From ASV31 sp965229765 (GTDB lineage Bacteria > Pseudomonadota > Alphaproteobacteria > Rhodobacterales > Rhodobacteraceae), in the NCBI GenBank assembly GCA_965229765.1, contig CBDDJT010000003.1, positions 1,426,001 to 1,490,000 on the forward strand: a stretch of DNA of 64,000 nucleotides. The letters run 5' to 3'. Positions 46,011-56,000 of the stretch are shown piece after piece; position 1 is the first letter of the stretch; every line of letters starts with the position of its first letter. The notes under the pieces were generated by a model, which was not told the DNA's origin, did not search any database, and was given only the letters and a program-made list of their open reading frames with translations. The translations under genes were made by a program, and so were the position numbers.

Positions 46011-47291
46011 ATGCCCCTGTCCGACCACTACGGCAACGCCCTGTCCACCGCGTCTTCGGGCGCGCGGGACCACTACGATACCGGCCTCACCCGGTTCCTT
46101 GCCGCCGACATCGGCACCGCCGACGCCTTCGCGGCCGCCACCGCCGCCGATCCGGGCTGGGCGCTGGCCCATGCCGCGCTGGCCCGTGCCCGCGCGATGG
46201 CCGGCGACATGCCCGGCGCGCGGCAGGCGATCGCCGAAGCTCAGGCACGCGCACCCGGCGGCACCCCTCGCGAACAGGCCCACGTGGCCGCACTGGCCCT
46301 GCTTCTTGCAGGCAGGGCGGCGGACGCCCGCGCCGCCGTGGCCGCCCACCTGCGCGACCATCCCCGCGACGCCATGGTCGCCCAGATGTGCACCAACGTC
46401 TTCGGCCTGATCGGCTTTTCCGGCGAGGTCGGACGCGAGGCAGAGCTTCTGGCCTTCACCTCCGCGCTTCTGCCGCACTACGGCGAGGACTGGTGGATGA
46501 TGTCGATGCACGCCCTGTCGCTGTGCGAGGCTGGCCAGACCGACGCCTCGACCGCGCTCATGGACCGGGCGCTGGCGCTCAACCCCCGCAACGCCCACGG
46601 CGCGCATTTCCGCGCCCACGCCCAGTACGAGGCCGGGCAAACCACGGCAGGCCGCGCCTATCTCGGCGGCTGGATGGCCGACTACGATCCCCGCGCGCTT
46701 CTGCACAGCCACCTCAGCTGGCACCTCGCGCTCTGGGCGCTGCACGATGGCGACACGCAGGCGATGTGGCAGGTCGTGGACAGCGGCGTCGCGCCCGGCG
46801 CCGCGCTTGGCCTGCCGATCAACGTCGTGACCGACACCGCCGCCATTCTCTACCGGGCGGAAATCGCTGGCATCCCCGTGGCCCCCGAACGCTGGCGGGC
46901 GCTTGCCGGCTATGTCGCCGGGACCTTCCCGAACCCCGGGCAAAGCTTTGTCGACATCCACGCCGCGCTGGCGCACGCCATGGCGGGCGACGGCGACCGG
47001 CTCGCGGCCATCGCCGAGACCGAAAAGGGCTATGCCGCCGACCTCGTGCGCCCGGTCGCCCGCGCTTGGGGCCACATGGCGCGCGGCCAGTGGCAGGACG
47101 CGCTGGACGACCTGACCGGCGTCATGGCCAGCGCCGTGCGCCTCGGCGGCAGCCGCGCCCAGCGCGACCTGATCGAACTGGCATGGGTCCACACGCTCCT
47201 GCGCCTCGGCCAAAGGGACGAGGCCCGCCGCGCCCTCGCCACCCGCCGCCCGGCCCTTGCCGCGAACCCGCCCGTGGCGCTCATGCAGTAA
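46011..47291 (+). CDS. tetratricopeptide repeat protein
   Basis: This 426-residue protein is alpha-helical with TPR-like units of about 34 residues (for example ALAHAALARARAMAGDMPGARQAIAEAQ and MDRALALNPRNAHGAHFRAHAQYEAG). It has no signal peptide or membrane helix. AAAGGA precedes the ATG. It is probably a cytosolic protein-interaction scaffold; no enzymatic domain is seen. Confidence 0.85.
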   Translation: MPLSDHYGNALSTASSGARDHYDTGLTRFLAADIGTADAFAAATAADPGWALAHAALARARAMAGDMPGARQAIAEAQARAPGGTPREQAHVAALALLLAGRAADARAAVAAHLRDHPRDAMVAQMCTNVFGLIGFSGEVGREAELLAFTSALLPHYGEDWWMMSMHALSLCEAGQTDASTALMDRALALNPRNAHGAHFRAHAQYEAGQTTAGRAYLGGWMADYDPRALLHSHLSWHLALWALHDGDTQAMWQVVDSGVAPGAALGLPINVVTDTAAILYRAEIAGIPVAPERWRALAGYVAGTFPNPGQSFVDIHAALAHAMAGDGDRLAAIAETEKGYAADLVRPVARAWGHMARGQWQDALDDLTGVMASAVRLGGSRAQRDLIELAWVHTLLRLGQRDEARRALATRRPALAANPPVALMQ

Positions 47292-47380
47292 GCGGGGCGA
47301 CGGTCGCCGCCCCGACCTTGCGCCCGGTGGCGCGGGCAGCGGACCGACACGCCCGGCCAGCCTATGCCCTGCGTCCCCGC

Positions 47381-47809
47381 CTACCCAGGCCGGGCCACCG
47401 AATGCCACCAGATCCGCACCTCGCGCGCCAGCCCGCTGTCCTCGAACGCGGCGGTCAGCATCCCGTCGAGGATCATCCACGGCAGCGGATCGCCCGGCTT
47501 TCGGTCGGGCAGGCCGGTGCCCGTGGATTTCGCCCAGATCTCGAACAGCTCTTCCGAGGCGACCTGATATTCGACGTGCCAGTGCGCGATCCCGCCGCCG
47601 GGCGTCTCGGCCAGCACATCGTAGTCCAGCCGGATATGCCGCTGCAAATCGATCCGCGCCCAGTAGCCGGCCAGCTCTTCGGGGCCGGTCTGCACCTGGA
47701 AGGGCGTGTTCCAGTAGACCCCGCCGGGCGTGAACAGCGCGGCGAAGCCGTGCTTGTCCTGCCCCTCCCAGACCCGCTTGTAGCCGGCCATGAAATCGTG
47801 AATGCCCAT
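47381..47809 (-). CDS. NTF2-like (SnoaL-type) protein
   Basis: This 142-residue protein has the cone-shaped NTF2/SnoaL fold pattern: an N-terminal helix (MAGYKRVWEGQDKHGFAALF), then GVYWNTPF, HWHVEYQ and a final strand pair. The ATG at 47809 is preceded by AAAGGAGG, a strong site, so longer in-frame starts are rejected. Some members are isomerases or polyketide cyclases; others are binding proteins. Function unknown. Confidence 0.85.
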   Translation of the reverse strand: MGIHDFMAGYKRVWEGQDKHGFAALFTPGGVYWNTPFQVQTGPEELAGYWARIDLQRHIRLDYDVLAETPGGGIAHWHVEYQVASEELFEIWAKSTGTGLPDRKPGDPLPWMILDGMLTAAFEDSGLAREVRIWWHSVARPG

Positions 47810-47885
47810 CGCCTTGCCTCCTTTCGCGCCGACGTGATGCCGACGTTGTGCCGACATGTTGCCGACGGCCCGATCCGCCCCCTCT

Positions 47886-48629
47886 TCAGACCGGCTTGGC
47901 CTCGGGCTGGGTGATGCCCTCCAGCACCCGAAGCGGAGAGCGCACCCGCTCTTCCACGCCCGGCGGACGGACATAGACCTGCTTTGTCGCCTCCACGATC
48001 AGCACCCCGCCGGCGTAATGCGACGATATCCGCCGCCCGATCCGCTCCCACATGGCGCCGGATTTCAGCCAGAACTTGCCATCCGACGGCGGCTGGAAAA
48101 GCGCCGCCACATGGCGCTCCGGCACGAAGGCGTGCCGCTTGAGCTGCGTCTCCAGCTGACCCAGGGTATAGGGCCGCCCAAAACCGAACGGCGTTCTGTC
48201 GCGCCGTGCCCAAAGCCCGCCCCGGTGCGGCACGATGAACAGCGCCTGTCCCCCCGGAGCCAGCACCCGCCAGCATTCTTCCAGCAATTTCGAGGGGTTC
48301 TCGCTCGTCTCCAGCCCGTGCAGCAGCACCAGCTTGTCGGCGGTCCCGGTCTGCAACGGCCAAAGCGTCTCCTCGCACAGCACGGCCACATTGGCCGCGT
48401 CGGGCGGCCAGACCATCACCCCCTGCTGTCCCGGCATCAGCCCGATGACCCGCCGGGCATCGGGCAGGTAGGGCCGCAAGAGCGGCACGGCAAAGCCAAA
48501 CCCCACCACAGTCTGGCCCTTGGCGTCGGGCCACAGCGCCTGCACCTGCTCGCGCACAGCCCGCTGCGCCGCACGCCCCAGCCGGGTGCGGTAATAGAAG
48601 TTGCGCAGGTCCAGCACGTCGAGGTGCAT
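47886..48629 (-). CDS. class I SAM-dependent methyltransferase
   Basis: This 247-residue protein has a methyltransferase core with a divergent motif I (VVGFGFAVPLLRPYLPDA), a post-I acidic region and LLHGLETSENPSKLLEECWRVLAPGG, the typical motif-III-like segment. It lies 62 bases from the divergent gloB. A similar gene beside gloB is common in Rhodobacteraceae, to my recollection. The substrate is unknown. Confidence 0.85.
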   Translation of the reverse strand: MHLDVLDLRNFYYRTRLGRAAQRAVREQVQALWPDAKGQTVVGFGFAVPLLRPYLPDARRVIGLMPGQQGVMVWPPDAANVAVLCEETLWPLQTGTADKLVLLHGLETSENPSKLLEECWRVLAPGGQALFIVPHRGGLWARRDRTPFGFGRPYTLGQLETQLKRHAFVPERHVAALFQPPSDGKFWLKSGAMWERIGRRISSHYAGGVLIVEATKQVYVRPPGVEERVRSPLRVLEGITQPEAKPV

Positions 48630-48691
48630 TGCGACAGCCCTTGCGATCGGCGAGACTCGGCCCCAGCATATCCAAGACCATAGGAAACGCC

Positions 48692-49459
48692 ATGCCCCTG
48701 CAGATCGTCACCGTCCCCTGCCTCAGCGACAATTACGCCTACCTGATGCACGACGACGCCACCGGCGCCACCGCGCTGGTCGACGCACCCGAGGTCGACC
48801 CGATCGAGGCGGCGCTGGCGGAACGCGGCTGGCGGCTGACCGACATCCTCATCACGCACCATCACAACGATCACATCGACGGCGTCGATGCCCTGCGCGC
48901 CGCGCATGGTGCACGGGTGATCGGGGCGGCGCGCGATGTCCACCGGCTGCCCGCGCTTGACCTCGCGGTCGCGGACGCCGAGACGTTCACGGTCTGCGGA
49001 ACAAGGGTCACGGCGCTGGACGTGTCGGGCCATACCGTCGGGCACATCGCCTTCCATGTGCCCGACGCGAATGCTGTCTTCACCGCCGACAGCCTGATGG
49101 CGCTGGGCTGTGGCCGGCTGTTCGAGGGCACCGCGCCGCAGATGTGGGTCAGCCTGTCGAAACTCGCCGCCTTGCCCGATGGCACCGACGTCTACTCGGG
49201 CCACGAATACACCGCCGCCAACGCCCGCTTCGCGCTTACCATCGAGCCGGACAACGCGGCTCTCAAGGCCCGTGCAGAGGCCGTGGCACAAGCCCGCGCC
49301 AAGGGCCTCCCGACCGTGCCCTCGACGCTGGCGGAAGAGAAGGCGACCAATCCGTTTCTCCGCGCGGCATTGCCTGCGCTGAAAGACAGCTTAGGTATGT
49401 CGGGTGCGGCGGACGAGGACGTGTTCGCCGCGATCCGGGGGCGCAAGGATCGGTTCTGA
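48692..49459 (+). CDS. gloB: hydroxyacylglutathione hydrolase (glyoxalase II)
   Basis: This 255-residue metallo-beta-lactamase-fold enzyme hydrolyses S-D-lactoylglutathione. The metal motif HHHNDH is in ITHHHNDHIDG, with further ligands in SGHTVGHI, the ADSLM Asp and YSGHEYT. The glutathione-binding C-terminal region (KATNPFLRA) is present. It completes methylglyoxal detoxification. Confidence 0.95.
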   Translation: MPLQIVTVPCLSDNYAYLMHDDATGATALVDAPEVDPIEAALAERGWRLTDILITHHHNDHIDGVDALRAAHGARVIGAARDVHRLPALDLAVADAETFTVCGTRVTALDVSGHTVGHIAFHVPDANAVFTADSLMALGCGRLFEGTAPQMWVSLSKLAALPDGTDVYSGHEYTAANARFALTIEPDNAALKARAEAVAQARAKGLPTVPSTLAEEKATNPFLRAALPALKDSLGMSGAADEDVFAAIRGRKDRF

Positions 49460-49637
49460 TCCGCAAGCGTTGTGTTCCCGAAACGATGGTGCCCAATTTC
49501 CCAGCGCGCTGAGAATTGTGACCGGGTTTGAAAAGAATTCTCTTGAAGCGCGGCGAATATCACCGAACTTTAAGGGACTGAGGCCACGGTGGGGACGGGG
49601 CGCTCGCCCTTCCCGACGCAGATAAGGAGCACGGAGC

Positions 49638-51956
49638 GTGCCGTCATTCTCCAATACTCTCGAACAGGCGATCCATGCAGCGCTGGCACTGGCCAACGCG
49701 CGTCGGCATGAACTGGCAACGCTGGAGCACCTTCTTCTCGCGCTGATAGACGAGCCTGACGCGGCCAAGGTCATGAAGGCCTGCAGCGTCGATCTCGACG
49801 TGCTCCGCAAGACGCTGGTGGATTTCATCGATGATGACCTGTCGACCCTGATAACAGAGGTCGACGGCTCCGAGGCCGTGCCGACCGCCGCCTTCCAGCG
49901 GGTGATCCAGCGCGCCGCGATCCACGTGCAATCCTCCGGCCGGACAGAGGTGACGGGCGCCAACGTGCTGGTCGCCATCTTCGCCGAACGGGAATCCAAC
50001 GCGGCCTATTTCCTTCAGGAACAGGACATGACGCGCTACGACGCGGTGAACTTCATCGCCCACGGCGTCGCCAAGGACCCCAGCTATGGGGAAACCCGAC
50101 CGGTCAGCGGCGCGCCCGAGGCCGAGGAAGAAACCGCCAGCAACGATGACGACGGCAAGGAATCGGCACTGGCGAAGTACTGCGTCGACCTGAACGCCAA
50201 GTCCAAGAAGGGCGACGTCGATCCCCTTATCGGGCGCGAGCACGAGGTCGAGCGCTGCATTCAGGTCCTGTGCCGGCGCCGCAAGAACAACCCGCTTCTG
50301 GTGGGCGACCCCGGCGTGGGCAAGACCGCCATCGCCGAGGGCCTTGCCCGCAAGATCGTCAACGGCGAAACGCCCGACGTGCTGAAGGGCGCCACCATCT
50401 ATTCGCTCGACATGGGCGCGCTTCTGGCCGGCACGCGCTATCGCGGCGATTTCGAGGAGCGGCTCAAGGCCGTCGTGTCCGAGCTTGAGGATCACGAGGA
50501 CGCGATCCTCTTCATCGACGAGATCCACACCGTGATCGGCGCGGGCGCCACGTCGGGCGGGGCGATGGACGCCTCGAACCTGCTGAAGCCCGCGCTTCAG
50601 GGCGGCAAGCTGCGCTGCATGGGCTCGACCACCTACAAGGAATTCCGCCAGCACTTCGAAAAGGACCGTGCCCTGTCGCGCCGGTTCCAGAAGATCGACG
50701 TGAACGAGCCTTCGGTGGAAGACACCGTCAAGATCCTGAAGGGCCTGAAGCCCTATTTCGAAAGACACCACGACATCAAGTACACCTCGGACGCGATCAA
50801 GACGGCGGTGGAACTGTCGGCGCGCTACATCAACGACCGCAAGCTGCCCGACAAGGCGATCGACGTGATCGACGAAGCCGGCGCGGCACAGCACCTTCTG
50901 GCCGGCTCCAAGCGCCGCAAGACCATCGGCGCCAAGGAGATCGAGGATATCGTGGCAAAGATCGCCCGCATCCCGCCCAAGAACGTGTCCAAGGACGACG
51001 CCGAGGTGCTCAAGGATCTCGACGCGAACCTCAAGCGCGTGGTGTTCGGGCAGGACAATGCGATCGAGGCGCTGGCGTCCTCGATCAAGCTGGCGCGCGC
51101 GGGCCTGCGCGAACCCGAAAAGCCCATCGGCAACTACCTGTTCGCCGGCCCCACGGGCGTCGGCAAGACAGAGGTGGCCAAACAGCTGGCCGACACCCTT
51201 GGCGTCGAGATGCTGCGCTTCGACATGTCCGAGTACATGGAAAAGCACGCGGTCAGCCGCCTGATCGGCGCGCCTCCGGGCTATGTCGGCTTTGACCAGG
51301 GCGGGCTTCTGACCGATGGCGTGGACCAGCACCCGCATTGCGTCCTGCTTCTTGACGAGATCGAGAAGGCGCACCCGGATGTCTACAACATCCTTCTTCA
51401 GGTGATGGACCACGGCAAGTTGACCGACCACAACGGCCGGCAGGTGGATTTCCGCAACGTCATCCTCATCATGACGTCGAATGCGGGCGCCGCCGAACAG
51501 GCCAAGGCCGCCATCGGCTTCGGACGCGACCGGCGCGAGGGCGAGGATACCGCCGCGATCGAGCGGACGTTCACGCCCGAATTCCGCAACCGGCTGGACG
51601 CCGTCATCAGCTTTGCGCCGCTGGGCAAGGACACCATCCTGTCTGTCGTGGAAAAGTTCGTCCTGCAACTGGAAGCCCAGCTGATGGACCGCAACGTCAC
51701 GATCGAGCTGACCCGCGCCGCCGCCGAATGGCTGGCGGACAAGGGCTATGACGACAAGATGGGCGCCCGCCCCCTGGGCCGCGTGATCCAGGAACACATC
51801 AAGAAGCCGCTGGCCGAGGAACTGCTGTTCGGCAAGCTGGCAAAGGGCGGTGTCGTGAAGGTCGGCGTCAAGAACGGCGAGATCGACCTGCGCGTCGAAG
51901 AGGCGCAGGCCCCGCGCCTGTCCTCCAAGAAACCGCCTCTCCTGACGGCGGATTGA
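49638..51956 (+). CDS. clpA: ATP-dependent Clp protease ATP-binding subunit ClpA
   Basis: This 772-residue AAA+ unfoldase delivers substrates to ClpP. An N-terminal ClpN domain (1-145) is followed by two AAA+ modules with P-loops GDPGVGKTAIA and GPTGVGKTEVA. It starts at GTG; GGAGC lies just upstream. A ClpS gene is not visible in the window. An in-frame M23 peptidase start overlaps the stop (TTGA). Confidence 0.97.
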   Translation: MPSFSNTLEQAIHAALALANARRHELATLEHLLLALIDEPDAAKVMKACSVDLDVLRKTLVDFIDDDLSTLITEVDGSEAVPTAAFQRVIQRAAIHVQSSGRTEVTGANVLVAIFAERESNAAYFLQEQDMTRYDAVNFIAHGVAKDPSYGETRPVSGAPEAEEETASNDDDGKESALAKYCVDLNAKSKKGDVDPLIGREHEVERCIQVLCRRRKNNPLLVGDPGVGKTAIAEGLARKIVNGETPDVLKGATIYSLDMGALLAGTRYRGDFEERLKAVVSELEDHEDAILFIDEIHTVIGAGATSGGAMDASNLLKPALQGGKLRCMGSTTYKEFRQHFEKDRALSRRFQKIDVNEPSVEDTVKILKGLKPYFERHHDIKYTSDAIKTAVELSARYINDRKLPDKAIDVIDEAGAAQHLLAGSKRRKTIGAKEIEDIVAKIARIPPKNVSKDDAEVLKDLDANLKRVVFGQDNAIEALASSIKLARAGLREPEKPIGNYLFAGPTGVGKTEVAKQLADTLGVEMLRFDMSEYMEKHAVSRLIGAPPGYVGFDQGGLLTDGVDQHPHCVLLLDEIEKAHPDVYNILLQVMDHGKLTDHNGRQVDFRNVILIMTSNAGAAEQAKAAIGFGRDRREGEDTAAIERTFTPEFRNRLDAVISFAPLGKDTILSVVEKFVLQLEAQLMDRNVTIELTRAAAEWLADKGYDDKMGARPLGRVIQEHIKKPLAEELLFGKLAKGGVVKVGVKNGEIDLRVEEAQAPRLSSKKPPLLTAD

Positions 51957-52921
51957 CCCGGCGCGCCGCCGCAACCCTGATCCTGGCCCTTGCCGCCGCA
52001 CCCGCCGCGGCAAGGGACCCGGTTCTGAGGTTCCCGGTCGACTGTACCTTGGGGACCACCTGCTTCATCCAGAACTACATGGACCGTGACGGCGGCCCCG
52101 GCGTCGCCGATCACACCTGCGGACCTCTCACCTATGACGGGCACACGGGCACCGACATAGCTCTGCATGACCTTGCCGCGCTGGGCCGCGATGTCACCGT
52201 GCGCGCCGTCGCCCCGGGAACCGTCCTGCGCCTGCGCAACGGGGTGGCCGACCTGGGCGACCCCACGCCCGGAGATCAGGATTGCGGCAACGGCGTCGTC
52301 GTGGATCACGGCGGTGGCTGGGAAAGCCAGTATTGCCACCTGAAACAGGGCAGCATCGCCGTCGTTCCCGGGCAGCGCGTCAACGCCCGCACGGTGCTTG
52401 GCGCCATCGGCCTGTCGGGCCGCACGGAATTTCCCCACCTGCACCTGACCCTGCGAGAGGATGGCCGCCCGGTGGATCCGTTCCACCCCGCCGACCCCGT
52501 GGCCTGCGACAACGGCGCCCCGCGCCAGCTTTGGCAGGACCCCATCGCCTACCGCCCCGGCGGGATGATCGGCGTGGGCCTGTCCGACACCGGGCTTGAC
52601 TATTCCGCCATAAAGGCCGGTACCGCCGCCATCGCCACGCTGGATCCGCTGGCACCCGTGCTGCTGGTCTGGGCGCACATGTTCGGCGTGCAAACGGGCG
52701 ACAGCGTCGCCTTTCGCCTGACCGCCCCCGACGGAACCGTCCTGCTGGAGCAGGTCAACGACATCCTGCGGACCCAGGCCCGCCGGGCAGAGGCCGCCGG
52801 CATGGGCCGCGCCGATGCGCCCTGGCCTCCGGGCACCTACACCGCCATTGCGCGGCTGATCCGCGACGGAGCAGAGATCGGCACCGGCACCGCCACCCTG
52901 ACGGTGCCGCGCAGCCCCTAG
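51953..52921 (+). CDS. M23 family peptidase (peptidoglycan endopeptidase-like)
   Basis: This 322-residue protein has a signal peptide (1-21; TLILALAAAPAAA) and an M23 (LytM) core. The Zn ligands are the His and Asp in HTGTDIAL and the His pair in FPHLHLTL. The start is TTG overlapping the clpA stop by four bases; an internal start would remove the signal peptide. It probably cuts peptidoglycan cross-links. Its TAG stop includes the TA of a miniature-element target site, described separately. Confidence 0.85.
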   Translation: MTRRAAATLILALAAAPAAARDPVLRFPVDCTLGTTCFIQNYMDRDGGPGVADHTCGPLTYDGHTGTDIALHDLAALGRDVTVRAVAPGTVLRLRNGVADLGDPTPGDQDCGNGVVVDHGGGWESQYCHLKQGSIAVVPGQRVNARTVLGAIGLSGRTEFPHLHLTLREDGRPVDPFHPADPVACDNGAPRQLWQDPIAYRPGGMIGVGLSDTGLDYSAIKAGTAAIATLDPLAPVLLVWAHMFGVQTGDSVAFRLTAPDGTVLLEQVNDILRTQARRAEAAGMGRADAPWPPGTYTAIARLIRDGAEIGTGTATLTVPRSP

Positions 52922-53032
52922 GGCATGTCGCACCAGATGGCATTCACCGCCGCCCCGGACCTCAACTGCCGGTGCAATCGCTGCCGCCGGGGCGGCGGCG
53001 ACCACGCGGTACCGATTGGGTGCGACACGCCT
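52921..53032. mobile_element. 112-bp IS630-type miniature element (MITE) inserted at CTAG
   Basis: Terminal inverted repeats of 14 bp (GGGCATGTCGCACC at the left, AGGCGTGTCGCACC when the right end is read inward; 12 of 14 match) are flanked on both sides by TA (52919-52920 and 53033-53034). A second, perfect 12-bp inverted repeat lies inside (CCGCCGCCCCGG at 52947-52958, complement at 52987-52998). There is no room for a transposase. Removing the element and one TA restores CCCCTAGGG, so the insertion is into CTAG, the target preferred by IS630, with TA duplication. Confidence 0.75.
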
Positions 53033-56000
53033 TAGGGCTCTGTCAGCTTGAACTCGATCCGGCGGTTGCGGGCCAGCGCGTCCTCGGTCTGGCCCGGATC
53101 GATCGGTTGGTACTCGCCAAATCCGGTGGCGGCCAGCCGGTCCGGTGGAAAGCCCAGCTCGTCGGTCATGAACCGCACCACCGACAGGGCGCGCGCCTGG
53201 CTCAGTTCCCAGTTGTCGGCGTATTCGCCGCCGGCCCCGATGGGCTGGCTGTCGGTGTGCCCGTCCACCCGCAGCACCCAGTCGATGCTTTGCGGAATCT
53301 CGTTGGACACCTCGCGCAGGATGTTCACCACCCGCTCGATCTGCCCGCGCCCGCCCTCGGACAGCTCCGCCTGCCCCACCGGGAACAGAACCTCGGACGA
53401 AAAGACAAAGCGGTCGCCCACGATCTGCACGCCCTCGCGGTCGGCCAGAACGGCGCGCAACTGGCCGAAGAACTCGGACCGGTAGCTTTCCAGCCGCTTC
53501 GTTTCCTCTTCCAGCCGCTTGCGTTCGGCCTCTTCCAGCTCGGCCCGGCGCCGCTGTTCGGCGGCCGCACGCGCCAGCGCCACGTTCAGCTGGCTGCCCA
53601 GCGCCTCGATCTGCACCTGCGCCTCGGCCTCGGCATCCGCCGCCGCATCCAGCAGCGCCTGAAGCGAACCAAGCTGCGCCCGAAGCGCCGCCACCTGTTC
53701 GTTCAACGCCGCGACCCGGCGCTGGCTTTCCGCCGACACCGCCTCTTCCTCGGCCAGCCTTTCGTTGGCCACCGCCAGCAGTGCGGCGCGCTGGTCGGCC
53801 TCGGACAGGGCGGTCTCGGCGGTCTGTTCGGCCTGCATCCGCGCCGCCAGCGCGGCGGCCAGCTGGTTGCGCAGGTCCGCCTCGCTGCCCAGTTCCGCGC
53901 GCAGCACTTCAAGCTCCACCTCGCGCCGCGCCAGCGCCTCGCGCGCGTCCGACCGTTCCGCCAACGCGGCGGCCAGCCGCTCTGTCAGGTTCGACTGCGC
54001 CGCCTGCGCCGCCGCCAGCAGGGTCAGCGTGTCCTCTGCCCGCCTGCGCTGTTCCTCCAGCGCCAGCGTCATGGCGGTCAGTTCCGCATCCGCGTTGCGC
54101 AGACGTTCGCGCAGGGCCTCGGCGGCAGCGGCCTCTGCCAAACGTGCCGCCTCTTCGTCCGACAGCCTGTCCTCCAGCCCGGCAAGCCGCTGACGCAGGT
54201 TCTCTGCCGCCGCGGCCTCTGCCAGCCGCGCCGCTTCCTCGTCGGTCAGGGTGGCGTCCAGCGCGGCGATCCGCTGGCGCAACTCCTCTGCCGCGGCGGC
54301 CTCGGCAAGGCGTGCCGCTTCTGCCTCGGACAATTCGGTCTCGACGGCCGCCAGCCGCTGGCGCAGGTCCTCGGCGGCGGCCGCCGCCGCCAGTCGCGCA
54401 GCCTCTTCATCCGTCAGCCGGGTTTCCAACGCCGCCAGCCGCTGACGCAGATCCTCGGCCGCGGCCGCGGCTGCCAGCCGTGCGGCCTCTTCGTCGCTCA
54501 ACTCTGTTTCCACCGCGGCCAGACGCTGGCGCAGGTCTTCGGCGGCGGCCGCCGCGGCAAGCCGCGCAGCCATCTCTTGCGTCATGTCATTCTCGGCGGT
54601 GGCCAGCCTCTGGCGCAATTCCTCGGCGGCCGCCAGTTGCGCCAGCCGTTCCGCCTCGCCCTCGGTCAGCGTGGTCTCCAGATCGGCCAGCCGTTGGCGT
54701 AACGCGGCCACCGTCGCCGCCTCGGCCAGCCGCGCGGCCTCTTCCTCGGAAAGCTGACCTTCGGTCGCGGCCAGCGCCGCACGAAGCGCCTCTGCATCGC
54801 CCTCGGTCGCGGCCAGCGCGGTGCGCAGCGCCTCTGCATCGCCCTGCGCGGCGGCCAGCGCCGTGCGCAGCGCCTCCGCATCCCCCTCGGTCGCAGCCAG
54901 CGCCGTGCGCAACGCCTCTGCATCCCCCTCGGTCGCAGCCAGCGCGGTGCGCAGCGCCTCTGCATCCCCCTCGGTCACAGCCAGCGCGCTGCGCAGCGCC
55001 TCTGCATCGCCCTCGGTCGCGGCCAGCGTCGTGCGCAGCGTCTGCGTATCGTCCTGCGCGGCGGCCAGCGCCGCCTCCAGCCGGGCAAGCCTGTCCTGCA
55101 AGGCTTCTTCCGCGGAACCCGCCGCGAAAAGCTCGGCGTCGCGCGCCGCCAGCCGTTCGTTCAGTTCGGCCAGCCGCGCCAGTGCGTCGGCCTCTGCGGT
55201 CTCGGTCTCGGCCAGCGCCGCCACCGTGTCCGCCAGTTCCGCATCGCGCGCGGCCAGCCGGTCGCTCAATTCCGCCAGCCGGGCGGCCAGCGCCTCGCCC
55301 GCGTCCTCGGCAATCACCAGCGCCGCCTGCGTCTCTGCCAGTTCCGCGTCACGCGCCGCCAGCCGGTCGCCAAGCGCCGCCAGCCGCGCCAGCGCGTCGG
55401 CCTCGGCGGTCTGTGTCTCTGTCAATGCGGCCGCGGTGTCGGCCAGTTCCGTCTCACGCGCGGCCAGTCTGTCGCTCAGTTCGGCCAATTGCGACAGGGC
55501 GTCGGCGCGCGCGGTTTCCTCGGCTGCCAGCGCGGCCTGCAACTGGGTCAGGCGCCCGCTCAGCCCCTCGACTTCCGCGGTCCGGTCATCCAGCCGGGTC
55601 AGCGCCTCGGCCAGCGACGCCTCGCGGTCGGCCATCCGGTTGCGCAGATCGGCGATCAGCCCCTGCAACGCCTCGCGCCGGGCCGCGGCCAGCCGCGCCG
55701 CTTCGACCTGTTCGTCGATTTCGTCACGCGCCTGCGCCAGCGCCAGTTGCAGCGCCTCCTGCCGGGTCAGCAATTCCGCGTTTTCGCCCTGCAACTGCGA
55801 CAGGTCTGCGGCCAGCCGGACGCCTTCGTCCCGCGCTGCGTCGCGCTCGGCCAGAAGCGAGGCGACCTGCTCCTCGAAAGTCGCGATTTGCCCGGCCTGC
55901 TCTGCGACTTGCCCGCTCAGCGCCGCGTTCTGCCCCTGCAACTGGGCGATCAGTGACGCCTGCGCCACCTCGTTCGCGCGCGCATCCTCGAGCGAGGACG

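Noticed and set aside
49542..49565. RpoH promoter upstream of clpA (CTTGAAG)
   Set aside because: The -35 matches but the sequence 14 bases on (CCGAAC) does not resemble CCCCAT or CYTATNT.
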